Positions 18,190 to 25,698 of a DNA stretch of 64,000 nt are shown here, in pieces. The notes below the pieces were generated by a model. That model was not told where the DNA came from. It saw only the letters and a list, made by a program, of their open reading frames with translations, and searched no databases. The stretch spans positions 1,116,001-1,180,000 of the forward strand of contig JAKVOM010000001.1 in assembly GCA_022482815.1 (NCBI GenBank). The letters run 5' to 3'. This DNA is from Acidaminococcus sp. (GTDB lineage Bacteria > Bacillota > Negativicutes > Acidaminococcales > Acidaminococcaceae). The number at the start of each line of letters is the position of its first letter. Position 1 is the stretch's first letter. The position numbers and the translations under genes were made by a program.

Positions 18190-19989
18190 ATGCAGCGATT
18201 TGAACTTCTGTTGGAGGCAGAACAGTTTTCCGATTATGGCGGCTGGGTTCTGGATTCCCAGTTCGAAAACGAAATGGGTTCCCCTTATCTGCTCGCCCAT
18301 GGTATTGGCACTCCTTGTGCTGATGCGTCTACTAAAATTATAATCCCTGAAGACGGAGAATACCGCGTATGGGTTCGTGCCAAAGACTGGGTTCCCGCTT
18401 ATCATCCTGGAACCTTCCAGGTACTCTTTAATGATACGCCCGTGCCGACTACCTTCGGCGCCAACGGCAAAGACTGGTCCTGGGAGCTCGTCGAACATGT
18501 CCACCTGCCGGCTGGCACAGTGCAGGTAAAACTCCATGACTTGACCGGTTTTGATGGCCGCTGTGATGCCATTTACATCACTAACACGACCATTACACCA
18601 CCAGAAAAACCGGACAGTGCTGCCCGGGCATGGCGGAAACGTCTGCTTCATCTGCCGCAGGAACCCGTTAACGCCGGCAGTTATGATGTTGTTGTCGTTG
18701 GTGGTGGTATTCCCGCCTGCTGCGCTGCCTATACGGCGGCAAAATTGGGATTGCAGGTTGCTATCATTCAGAACCGTCCCTGCCTCGGCGGAAATGGCAG
18801 CAAGGAACTGGGCCTCATTCCTGAAGGTGTTGCCGGCCCTATAGTCGATGCCATTACGGAACGTCAGGAGGACGGAGATATCGGTGCCACAGCTATATTG
18901 AATCATATGCCCAACGTTTCTGTATTCCTGGAAGAGGAAGTATATAACGTCGTTCTCGACGGAAGAAAAATCGTGGCCGTTGATAGCCGCAATGCCCGTA
19001 CAAGCGTGGAACACCGTTATTTTGCTCCTACCTTTATTGACGGCAGCGGCAGGGCCCTGCTGGCTCTCCTTTCCGGTGCTGCCACGATGGGCGGAGAAGA
19101 AGCAAAATCTGATTTTGGTGAAAGCCTTGCTCCGGAAAAAGCCAGTGCTATGCATCATGGAAATACTATTTTCTTCCGCACCGAAGAAATGGATCAGCCC
19201 GTCTCTTTCCCTGACGTTCCCTGGGCTGTCGAAGTTGCCAAAGACCATATGGACCTCAGTGGTCAAATCGGGCAAGTCAGCAGCTGCTGCGGTCATGGCC
19301 CTTATGAAAACAAACCGGGCCCCTATATCGGCCCTGAGAAGCAGAAACCTCGCCGCCGTGAAGATGGCAGCTGGGAAAATCCCATGAGCCTGCCGAAGAC
19401 GCATTTCTGGGAATACGGACAATGGCTTGACCAATATAGTGACGGCGAAGCTATCCGCGACCACCTGCTGCAGGCTATCATCGGTACTTATGATAATGTC
19501 CGCCGTAAAGATCCGAAGAAGTATGCCAACCTTAAGCTAACTCATCTTACCTATCAAGTGGCTACAGGTGCCTTCAGAAGTTATCTTGGTGACTATGTTC
19601 TCTCAGAAAAAGATATTCGGGAGCACAAATTCTTCCCCGATGCTGTCGTCATGAACGAAAGCGCCTTCTGTCTGCACTATCCGGGAAATCCCAAGTACGA
19701 CTTCCGCCTGGGAAACTGGAAGTGGGATGAACGCGACGGAAAACCCTATAGTGTTCCGTTCCGCTGCCTCTATTCAGCCGATATCGACAATCTTTTCTGC
19801 TGCGGCAAGCACATCAGCGCTACCCACATTGCTTCCTCAAATCTGAAACTCATGGGCAATGGCGGCCAGCATGGTATCGCCGTAGGGGCGGCCGCGGCAT
19901 TGTGCAAAAAATATAAAACCATGGCTCGTGGTATTTTGAACAATCATCTGGAAGAATTAAAAGAAGTCATTAAAAAGGTCAACCAGTAA
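18190..19989 (+). CDS. FAD-dependent oxidoreductase with an N-terminal beta-sandwich-like domain
   Basis: The product has 599 residues. Residues 1-160 look like a beta-rich accessory domain (repeated alternating segments such as G-E-Y-R-V-W-V-R-A-K). The FAD-binding Rossmann motif V-V-V-G-G-G-I-P-A at 167-176 starts a domain of the FAD_oxidored (PF12831-like) type. A C-L-G-G-N-G-S-K-E-L-G motif follows, and a second FAD contact I-D-N-L-F-C-C-G-K-H is near the C-terminus. The same architecture occurs in proteins annotated as xanthan-lyase-like FAD oxidoreductases, whose substrates are mostly unknown. AAGGAGG precedes the ATG at 18190; upstream in-frame codons from 18136 have no such site. It appears monocistronic. 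No signal peptide is seen, so it is probably cytoplasmic. Confidence 0.82.
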   Translation: MQRFELLLEAEQFSDYGGWVLDSQFENEMGSPYLLAHGIGTPCADASTKIIIPEDGEYRVWVRAKDWVPAYHPGTFQVLFNDTPVPTTFGANGKDWSWELVEHVHLPAGTVQVKLHDLTGFDGRCDAIYITNTTITPPEKPDSAARAWRKRLLHLPQEPVNAGSYDVVVVGGGIPACCAAYTAAKLGLQVAIIQNRPCLGGNGSKELGLIPEGVAGPIVDAITERQEDGDIGATAILNHMPNVSVFLEEEVYNVVLDGRKIVAVDSRNARTSVEHRYFAPTFIDGSGRALLALLSGAATMGGEEAKSDFGESLAPEKASAMHHGNTIFFRTEEMDQPVSFPDVPWAVEVAKDHMDLSGQIGQVSSCCGHGPYENKPGPYIGPEKQKPRRREDGSWENPMSLPKTHFWEYGQWLDQYSDGEAIRDHLLQAIIGTYDNVRRKDPKKYANLKLTHLTYQVATGAFRSYLGDYVLSEKDIREHKFFPDAVVMNESAFCLHYPGNPKYDFRLGNWKWDERDGKPYSVPFRCLYSADIDNLFCCGKHISATHIASSNLKLMGNGGQHGIAVGAAAALCKKYKTMARGILNNHLEELKEVIKKVNQ

Positions 19990-20026
19990 AAATATATCCT
20001 GTTCTAAGGTGGTTTAGAGAAAAACT

Positions 20027-20073
20027 GAGCCTCTTTCTCACTGGGTAAGCTGTTGAGAGGGAGACTCATTTTT
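20027..20073 (+). terminator. Terminator after the FAD oxidoreductase gene
   Basis: GAGCCTCTTTCTCA pairs with TGAGAGGGAGACTC (two G-T wobbles and one mismatch), followed by ATTTTTG. Confidence 0.75.
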
Positions 20074-20493
20074 GTGCCTCTCAAGTCCTGCAACTGTACA
20101 AAGAACAAAATCGTTTCACAAAAAAATCACCATTTCAATGCACAAAAAATAAAAATAGGCAATATAATACAAAAAAGGTAATTTTAATACGTTTATTATG
20201 AATATTATGCTTATGATATTCAGTTCCTCATTGGAACATGAAATCCATCTGCCAGTGGCATTCCGGAGAACTCCGCTCGTTTTGCAGATAAAATAATTCA
20301 AGACATAAAAAATATTTATTGTAAAAACGGGAAAATAGCAAGGTATTTCTTATTTTATTTTACATGTATGCACCCCATATAATGAATAACACGTTGATCA
20401 GATTCTTTTCTTGTATCTTCGGATGACTGCCTGACACGGCCATGTCGATTTAATGAAGAACCTGATTTCTGTTTTTTTTGAAGTGGGGTGAAG
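20074..20493. other. AT-rich intergenic region, no supported gene
   Basis: About 420 bases between the terminator and the GT4 gene. A minus-strand frame of 61 codons at 20116-20301 has no clear ribosome-binding site, and I recognise no motif in it. The right part should hold the GT4 promoter, but no strong box is evident. Confidence 0.5.
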
Positions 20494-21648
20494 ATGATGA
20501 ATGTGCTCATCATCACAAACTGGAAACATGTAGATGAAATTACAGGAGCCAATAAGGCTTTCTGCTCGCTTGCTTCTGCGCTTTCAGCGCACCATGAGGT
20601 AACGGCCCTGGTGCTTTCGGAAACGGGAGGGAAACCCATTTTTTCGATTGCACCTGAGGTGCATTTTAAAAATATTACAGGGTGCTATCATATCAAACAA
20701 AATCTCGGACACCGGCTGCTTCGAAGTTTGAAATTCAGTTCGGAGGCGCGGCATCGATATGACCAGCAGGTACAGGACCCAATCTGGATGCAGAAAATCG
20801 ACCCGGTGCTTCAAGAAGTAAAACCTGACGTGATTATTGTTTTTACGCCGGACCTTGCCAGAATCCTGCTGATCCAGGGAAAGGTGAAGCAGCCTGTCAT
20901 TCTGACACTGCGTCAGGCTGCCGATGTGCTGCTGACAAACCTGACTCCCGAAGGCATAGAAGCACTGCGCAAAGCGGCCTGCATCCACGTTCTTACACCG
21001 GACAATATTTCACGGACAAAGAAATTTTGCGATCATGTGGCCTGGATTCCAAACGGAATTGTTTCTTCAGGTCTCACGAGTACGTTGGGAAATCATCTGA
21101 TTCTGCACTCCGGAAGGTTCAGTAAAAATCAAAAAAGGCAGCATCTTTTAATTGAGGCTTTCCATTTGCTGCAGTCTGATTTCCTGGATTGGAAGGTGGA
21201 ATTTTGGGGAGAAGGGGACCCGGAACGGGATTCCTATGCCCATGACTGTCTGGAACTTGTCAAGAAGTATCACCTGGAGAACAATATTCACTTTTGCGGC
21301 AGCACGGATCAGATGGCGCGGCAGATGGCAAGAGCTTCTGTTTTTGCTTTCCCCAGTGCGACGGAAGGAATGAGCCAGGCTATGCTGGAAGCGATGGATA
21401 TCGGCCTTCCCGTGGTGGGGTATCGGAGCTGTGCCTCCGTCAGCAGTTTGATTCAGGACGGCGTCAACGGAATTCTCTGTGAAGACGGTGTGGAACCTCT
21501 GGCAGAGGCGTTGCGGAAACTTATGAAGGACCCTGAACTGCGCAAGCGCATAGGGGCCGAGGCCCAGAAAGTCCGCGAGCAGTATGCAGCTGAGCAGAGC
21601 TGGGCAAAGTGGGAAAAACTGCTGGAGGATGTAGTAAAGCAGGGATAA
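20494..21648 (+). CDS. Glycosyltransferase family 4
   Basis: A GT-B fold glycosyltransferase of 384 residues. The family's E-x7-E motif is Glu291/Glu299 in A-T-E-G-M-S-Q-A-M-L-E-A-M. The N-terminal half starts with V-L-I-I-T-N and a G-A-N-K-A-F donor/acceptor loop, and H-S-G-R-F-S-K-N-Q-K-R is a typical inter-domain segment. It would transfer a sugar to a surface glycan or lipid acceptor at the cytoplasmic face of the membrane. The ATG at 20494 follows AAGTGGGG; ATG 20497 is an equally good alternative. It stands alone; a copy of the dispersed element begins nine bases after its stop. Confidence 0.87.
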   Translation: MMNVLIITNWKHVDEITGANKAFCSLASALSAHHEVTALVLSETGGKPIFSIAPEVHFKNITGCYHIKQNLGHRLLRSLKFSSEARHRYDQQVQDPIWMQKIDPVLQEVKPDVIIVFTPDLARILLIQGKVKQPVILTLRQAADVLLTNLTPEGIEALRKAACIHVLTPDNISRTKKFCDHVAWIPNGIVSSGLTSTLGNHLILHSGRFSKNQKRQHLLIEAFHLLQSDFLDWKVEFWGEGDPERDSYAHDCLELVKKYHLENNIHFCGSTDQMARQMARASVFAFPSATEGMSQAMLEAMDIGLPVVGYRSCASVSSLIQDGVNGILCEDGVEPLAEALRKLMKDPELRKRIGAEAQKVREQYAAEQSWAKWEKLLEDVVKQG

Positions 21649-21656
21649 AGTAAAAT

Positions 21657-21923
21657 GGGCTGTGAAAAAATAAAAAGGCGCTTTTAATTTTTAGTTTATG
21701 CCATTTAGCATCGTCTGCAGCAGTGTGGTAAGATTTTTGATTCAAATAAAAAATAAAACCTGAAATTTAGCAGTTGATCTAAATTTCAGGTTTTATTTTT
21801 ATAAGTTCAAAGAAAAATGCCCTGGCAATTTTTCTTCCACAAGCGGGATGCGGACGGCGGGCTGCGGAAAGCGTAAAAAGGAGCTGTGAAATCATGCACA
21901 CGCATATTTCACAGCCTCTTTGT
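21657..21923. repeat. Dispersed structured element, copy 3
   Basis: Third copy of the element at 1981 and 8450. It starts with GGGCTGTGAAAAAATAAAAA, continues with ATGCCATTTAGCATCG, an internal stem (21755-21770 with 21779-21794, perfect), and the conserved block from ATAAGTTC to TTCCAC. It ends with GGAGCTGTGAAAT...ATTTCACAGCC. The terminal hairpin is imperfect here (CCT versus CTC, and three loop bases fewer). The first bases GGCTGTGAAA and the last bases TTTCACAGCC are inverted copies of each other, so this copy is bounded by inverted repeats. It lies between the ends of the convergent GT4 and CDF genes. Confidence 0.83.
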
Positions 21924-22901
21924 TCAATCTTCAATAATCTTAGTCGACCCTATCGGACAAGCAATCGTAGTTTTGATGCCCTGTTTTGCCGGGATGGTCG
22001 GGTCAGGGGAAACATGCACCATGCAGTGTTTGACGTTTGGGAAATTCTGTTCGATGGTATCGTGGACTTCGTCCGCCACGAGGTGAGCCTGGAACAAGGT
22101 CAGGTTACCGTCTGCCACAATATCGATATCGACATACATCTTGGCACCAAACATACGGGTACGAAGCGAATCAATGCCGGTAACACCGCATTGAGCCATG
22201 ACAAGAGATTTCATACGTTCTTCTTCTTCCTGGCTGCAGGCATGGTCAACCAGTTTGTCAGAGGCATCATGGAAGATGCCAATGGAGGCATGAATGATCA
22301 TAATACAGATAATGACGGAAGCCAGCGGATCCATGATTGGATATCCTGAACGGGCAGCAAAAATACCTACAAAGGAACCGATGGAGGAGAGAGCATCGCT
22401 TCTATGGTGCCAGGCCTCGGCGCGCAGAGCACCGGAGTTGATCTTTTTGGCAGCTTTGATGGTATACCAGAACATTCCTTCTTTAGTGACAATGGAAACG
22501 ACAGCGGCAATCATGGCGATAAGCCCCGGTGCGGCTTTGGTCTTGTAACTGCCCGTCAGCATGGAGTCAACGCCTTCATAACCGATATAAAGACCGGTAA
22601 AGAGTAAAATAAAGGCCAGAAAGAGGGTAGCAATGTATTCTTGCTTTTCATGGCCGTACTGATGGTCCTCATCGGAAGAACGGCTGGAGAGGATGACTCC
22701 GAACATGGCAATCACAGTACCGAAGACATCCGATGCCGAATGGATGGCATCGGAAATCATAGCACTGGAACGCCCCAGGATACCGGCGATAAATTTACCG
22801 ACGCTGAGAAATAGATTGATGACGATACTTACGTTGGAAACGTGCATCGCCAGATGGCTGTCATCATTGCCATAAAGCTTGCGCGTGATTTTCATATTCA
22901 T
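21924..22901 (-). CDS. Cation diffusion facilitator (CDF) family metal exporter
   Basis: This 325-residue inner-membrane protein has about six transmembrane segments and a C-terminal cytoplasmic metal-binding domain. The transport-site motifs are H54-x3-D58 (in D-A-I-H-S-A-S-D) and H165-x3-D169 (in H-H-R-S-D-A). That His/Asp pattern is usual for zinc or cobalt exporters, while manganese exporters more often have Asp in both places. It would export divalent metal in exchange for protons. A long leader with an intrinsic terminator precedes it (22934-23035), suggesting control by transcription attenuation. GAGG lies 8 bases before the ATG. Confidence 0.93.
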   Translation of the reverse strand: MNMKITRKLYGNDDSHLAMHVSNVSIVINLFLSVGKFIAGILGRSSAMISDAIHSASDVFGTVIAMFGVILSSRSSDEDHQYGHEKQEYIATLFLAFILLFTGLYIGYEGVDSMLTGSYKTKAAPGLIAMIAAVVSIVTKEGMFWYTIKAAKKINSGALRAEAWHHRSDALSSIGSFVGIFAARSGYPIMDPLASVIICIMIIHASIGIFHDASDKLVDHACSQEEEERMKSLVMAQCGVTGIDSLRTRMFGAKMYVDIDIVADGNLTLFQAHLVADEVHDTIEQNFPNVKHCMVHVSPDPTIPAKQGIKTTIACPIGSTKIIED

Positions 22902-23035
22902 AATGATTCCTCATTTCTATGGCAGTATTGTATAAAAAATGACACCCGTGGAAGATTGGTCCCACAGGTGTCATCATCATTCATCATCCTGTTGCCTATT
23001 CGGCCCGGTTCCTTTCGGAACTTGCTTTTAGTTTC
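22902..23035 (-). promoter_or_regulatory. Attenuator-type leader of the CDF gene (candidate riboswitch, family not identified)
   Basis: Between a strong promoter and the CDF start codon lies a 130-base untranslated leader. Read on the minus strand it contains a GTTCC-GAAA-GGAAC hairpin, a GCC-GAATA-GGC hairpin, and a GATGATGAATGATGATGA stretch. A strong intrinsic terminator follows, and the CDS begins 32 bases later. Such an arrangement implies conditional read-through. I could not match it to the manganese (yybP-ykoY), NiCo (czcD) or other riboswitch consensus from memory, so the ligand, if any, is unknown. Confidence 0.6.
22934..22974 (-). terminator. Intrinsic terminator inside the CDF leader
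   Basis: On the minus strand ATGACACCTGTGGG pairs with CCACGGGTGTCAT, followed by TTTTTATA. It lies upstream of the CDF start, between promoter and gene. Confidence 0.85.
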
Positions 23036-23040
23036 CTATT

Positions 23041-23069
23041 ATGATAAGGCTTTGCGTCTGCTTTGTCAA
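23041..23069 (-). promoter_or_regulatory. Promoter of the CDF gene
   Basis: On the minus strand TTGACA (23069-23064) and TATCAT (23046-23041) are separated by exactly 17 bases. Confidence 0.8.
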
Positions 23070-23226
23070 GAAAAAACTAATAAAATCCACTGCAGGTGGT
23101 ATTTAGTTCGTACCATATGGAACGCTATTTGGCAGACGTAACTTACTTTTCAGTTAAAATTTCCCTCTATTCTCTTCTTAGTCAAATAGTGTAAAATAAG
23201 AACATCAACGATGAGGAGAATATCAT

Positions 23227-23868
23227 ATGGCAGAAAAGTATAAGGAAATTGGGCGCTTTGAGACGCTCTGGAAAGATCAGGAGCTGCGGCCTGACCGCAG
23301 TCTTCCCATTTGGGAATCAGCCGTGCTTTTGCCGCTCCTGAAGGGCAAAAACGGCTGGGAAATTCTTTTTGAAGTTCGTTCCCGTAAATTAAATTGGCAG
23401 CCCGGTGATATTTGTTTTCCCGGCGGGCACCGCGACGAGGGCGACCCCAGTCGGGAAGCAACGGCTGTGCGGGAAACACGGGAAGAACTCGGCCTTGCAC
23501 GGGAGGATATCCAGGTGCTTGGGCCTTTGGAGTATTTTTATGCCCCTATGGGGCCCATCATTTTTCCCTATGCCGGAATCATCGCGGCAAAGTCCTCTTA
23601 CCAGCTTAGTACGGGTGAAGTAGATGAAATTTTTACAGCACCTGTCAGGGAGCTGCTTGCCATCCAGCCCAGTACTGCAAAATCAACGATGGGTATCAAG
23701 TACGGGTCTGGATTTCCACCGCAGCTTGGTCATAAGGAAAATACAAATTGGCGGGAAACCTACCAGTATGACCTGCTTTTTTACCCCTACGAGGGTCATG
23801 TTATCTGGGGAATCACGGCGCGGGTGCTGCATAATTTTTTGAAGCGCCTGCAAGAGGCTGGTTTCTGA
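23227..23868 (+). CDS. NUDIX hydrolase (CoA pyrophosphatase-like, NudL)
   Basis: This 213-residue protein contains a full Nudix box, G-G-H-R-D-E-G-D-P-S then R-E-A-T-A-V-R-E-T-R-E-E-L-G, near residues 65-89. The box binds magnesium and hydrolyses a nucleoside diphosphate linked to another group. The P-L-L-K-G-K-x-G-W-E-I-L-F-E-V-R start and the F-Y-A-P-M-G-P-I-I-F-P-Y segment after the box resemble CoA pyrophosphatases; the substrate is inferred. ATGAGGAG lies before the ATG. The 3' end overlaps the convergent secretin gene by 56 bases. Confidence 0.87.
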   Translation: MAEKYKEIGRFETLWKDQELRPDRSLPIWESAVLLPLLKGKNGWEILFEVRSRKLNWQPGDICFPGGHRDEGDPSREATAVRETREELGLAREDIQVLGPLEYFYAPMGPIIFPYAGIIAAKSSYQLSTGEVDEIFTAPVRELLAIQPSTAKSTMGIKYGSGFPPQLGHKENTNWRETYQYDLLFYPYEGHVIWGITARVLHNFLKRLQEAGF

Positions 23869-25081
23869 TTTTATAAGAAGAGTCCTTTGATGAGGGCTCT
23901 TTTTTTTGTAATGTCTCCGGCATCCGGTAAAGTGTCGGAGAGGTACCGGGCTCACTAAGATAGGGGGTGAGAAAGATACAGACTTCCGTGCGGTTTTTAT
24001 TGTGGGAACGAAATTTGAAAAGTTCTCCGAGCAGAGGAAGTTTGCTCAGGAGCGGAACCGCTTCAAAACGCTGCTGCTCTTCTTCACTGATAAGCCCGCC
24101 GATAACGAGAGTTTCTCGTTCTTTGAGACGAACATGAGTGTCAGCCGTGCGGCTTGTAATCCGGTAATTTTTTAGTTCGGAAATCAGGGTCGGCGTACTG
24201 ACTTCTGTATGAACTTCGGCAGAAATGATGCCGTCATGGCTCACAAGCGGCTTACAGGCAAGACGGATGCCGGCATCGACGTATTCGGTGGAATACGTCG
24301 AACTGCCGCTGGTGATTTTTTCAGTGACTACAGGAATATGATCTCCAATAAAAATACTGCCTTCCTGCCCGGGGAGGGTGATGATACTCGGGGTTGCCAG
24401 CACTTTAGCCTTTCCCTCCTGGCAAAGGGCACTGAGCGCAGCCTGAAAATGAGTCCGGTACCCGTGTCCCAGATGGATAAGGCCTGCGTAACCGCTCTTA
24501 GCTTCGGAATCTGCCGGCAGGGTATCCCAGTTCCAGGTGAGCCCCAGTTCCCGGGAAGCCTCGTCCCGCAGGGAGAGAATGCAGGCTTCAAAGGTAACTT
24601 GTTTGGTGGGACGATCCATGGCGGTCAGAGCCTTTTTGATCTGGGCTTGTTCCCCTGGTGAACCGGTGACAAAGAGGGTGTTGCTCAGCGCATCAAAGGT
24701 AAGCGGCGATGTTGTCAGCGGCTTCAGTACGTTAGCCGCTGTTTCGGCACGGATATAATTTAACGGGTATACGGATAAAGTTCCAAAACTGCGGCTCATT
24801 TGCTCGGGAACCGCGGCATACAGTATGGTACCTTCGGTATGAATGGCTAATCCTTCGCTTTGGGCAATCAGCCGGACGGCTTTTTCAAAAGGAACGTCTG
24901 TCAGGGTCAGTGTGATTGGAGTATTTCCGCCCTGCGGCATCACGAGGCTGTAGCCGTTTGTATCGGCGAGTGTCTGCAATACGCTGCGGACCGTGGCATT
25001 TTGTACTGAAAACGAAACGGGAGCTGCCCATGCCTGAATCACAAAATTAAAAAAACAGCAGAAACAAAGGAAAGTTTTCAA
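23813..25081 (-). CDS. Secretin (PilQ/GspD-like outer-membrane channel), short form
   Basis: This 422-residue protein has a signal peptide (residues 1-19, cleavage likely after A-W-A). An STN-type domain follows (N-A-T-V-R-S-V-L-Q-T-L-A at about 28-39), then a secretin N domain, then the secretin core with the R-E-T-L-V-I-G-G-L-I motif and V-P-L-L-S-K-L-P-L-L-G-E-L-F near the end. Secretins form the outer-membrane pore of type IV pili or type II secretion. The start is TTG at 25081, with GGGAGG upstream; it overlaps the stop of the PilP-like gene by four bases. The protein is short for PilQ, lacking AMIN domains. The last 56 bases overlap the convergent NUDIX gene. Confidence 0.88.
   Translation of the reverse strand: MKTFLCFCCFFNFVIQAWAAPVSFSVQNATVRSVLQTLADTNGYSLVMPQGGNTPITLTLTDVPFEKAVRLIAQSEGLAIHTEGTILYAAVPEQMSRSFGTLSVYPLNYIRAETAANVLKPLTTSPLTFDALSNTLFVTGSPGEQAQIKKALTAMDRPTKQVTFEACILSLRDEASRELGLTWNWDTLPADSEAKSGYAGLIHLGHGYRTHFQAALSALCQEGKAKVLATPSIITLPGQEGSIFIGDHIPVVTEKITSGSSTYSTEYVDAGIRLACKPLVSHDGIISAEVHTEVSTPTLISELKNYRITSRTADTHVRLKERETLVIGGLISEEEQQRFEAVPLLSKLPLLGELFKFRSHNKNRTEVCIFLTPYLSEPGTSPTLYRMPETLQKKEPSSKDSSYKIRNQPLAGASKNYAAPAP
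23878..23907 (+). terminator. Terminator of the NUDIX gene, inside the secretin coding region
   Basis: AAGAGTCC pairs with GGGCTCTT around a TTTGATGA loop, then eight T. It lies within the C-terminal codons of the convergent secretin gene. Confidence 0.7.
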
Positions 25082-25572
25082 TGGAAGGTTCCTCCCAATT
25101 GAATTCTACCGGAATCAAGCATGATTTCTTTTAGAGTGATTTCCTGTATCGTTTTCCCGGAGATTACATCTCCTGTCTGGACAAGACGGGACGAGGTCCC
25201 GCTATGGAGAAGAGCCCTTCTGCCGCCCGGTGTCTCAAAAATGCCGACAAGCTGGAGTACAGGCTGGGATGAAGGAGCAGAAGGCTTGACGGGAACCGGA
25301 TGCGTTGCAGATGCTACGGGCTTTCCCGGGATTTCTTTCGGATGCTGACTGAAATTGCGGAAGGGATCCCTGCGGGGATTTTTTAAGGTAAGGCGTGAAG
25401 CAGCCCCGCTTTCAGGAGTGGGAAGGAGCGGAGGTACTTCCGGGAGAGTCTTTGGGGATGGCGGCGTTTTGTCGCAGAACCATCCGGCCAGCAAAGAAAT
25501 CAAGCCGAGGAAGAGCAGGATTAGGGGCTGTTTTCGGTGCTTTAGAAAAAATGGAATTGAGGGACGCTGCAT
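25078..25572 (-). CDS. PilP/GspC-like pilus-assembly accessory protein
   Basis: This 164-residue protein has a single N-terminal membrane anchor (about residues 15-32), a proline-rich linker (about 35-60), and a compact C-terminal domain. That domain contains L-Q-L-V-G-I-F, then V-Q-T-G-D-V-I-S-G-K-T-I-Q-E-I-T-L-K-E-I-M-L. This layout (anchor, Pro-rich linker, HR-type beta domain) matches PilP and GspC, which link the inner membrane to the secretin. AGAGGAGG precedes the ATG at 25572. The frame stays open a long way upstream, but that part overlaps the divergent pilB-like gene and is not coding. Sequence similarity is low, so the assignment rests on layout and on the adjacent secretin. Confidence 0.72.
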   Translation of the reverse strand: MQRPSIPFFLKHRKQPLILLFLGLISLLAGWFCDKTPPSPKTLPEVPPLLPTPESGAASRLTLKNPRRDPFRNFSQHPKEIPGKPVASATHPVPVKPSAPSSQPVLQLVGIFETPGGRRALLHSGTSSRLVQTGDVISGKTIQEITLKEIMLDSGRIQLGGTFH

Positions 25573-25608
25573 AGCAAGTTTTCCTCCTCTGAAAAATGCA
25601 GATACTCC

Positions 25609-25676
25609 TTTACTATCATAAAAAGTCCATTCACGGTAGGGGGGACTAGTGTGAATGGACTTTTTATGATAGTAAA
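25609..25676. repeat. Perfect 26-bp inverted repeat between divergent pilus-like genes
   Basis: 25609-25634 is the exact reverse complement of 25651-25676, with a 16-base G-rich spacer (25635-25650). Each arm contains TACTATCATAAAA, whose TATCAT could act as a -10 box reading inward. No T-tract follows on either strand, so it is not a standard terminator. It sits directly upstream of both ribosome-binding sites (AGAGGAGG on each side). Confidence 0.93.
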
Positions 25677-25698
25677 AGAGAAGAGGAGGCAAATTGGC

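Noticed and set aside
20116-20301. Minus-strand frame of 61 codons in the AT-rich gap before the GT4 gene
   Set aside because: No ribosome-binding site, no recognisable motif, and a composition typical of non-coding AT-rich DNA.
25609-25676. Invertible promoter (phase switch) at the inverted repeat
   Set aside because: The segment between the arms is only 16 bases and contains no promoter, and no site-specific recombinase gene is nearby.
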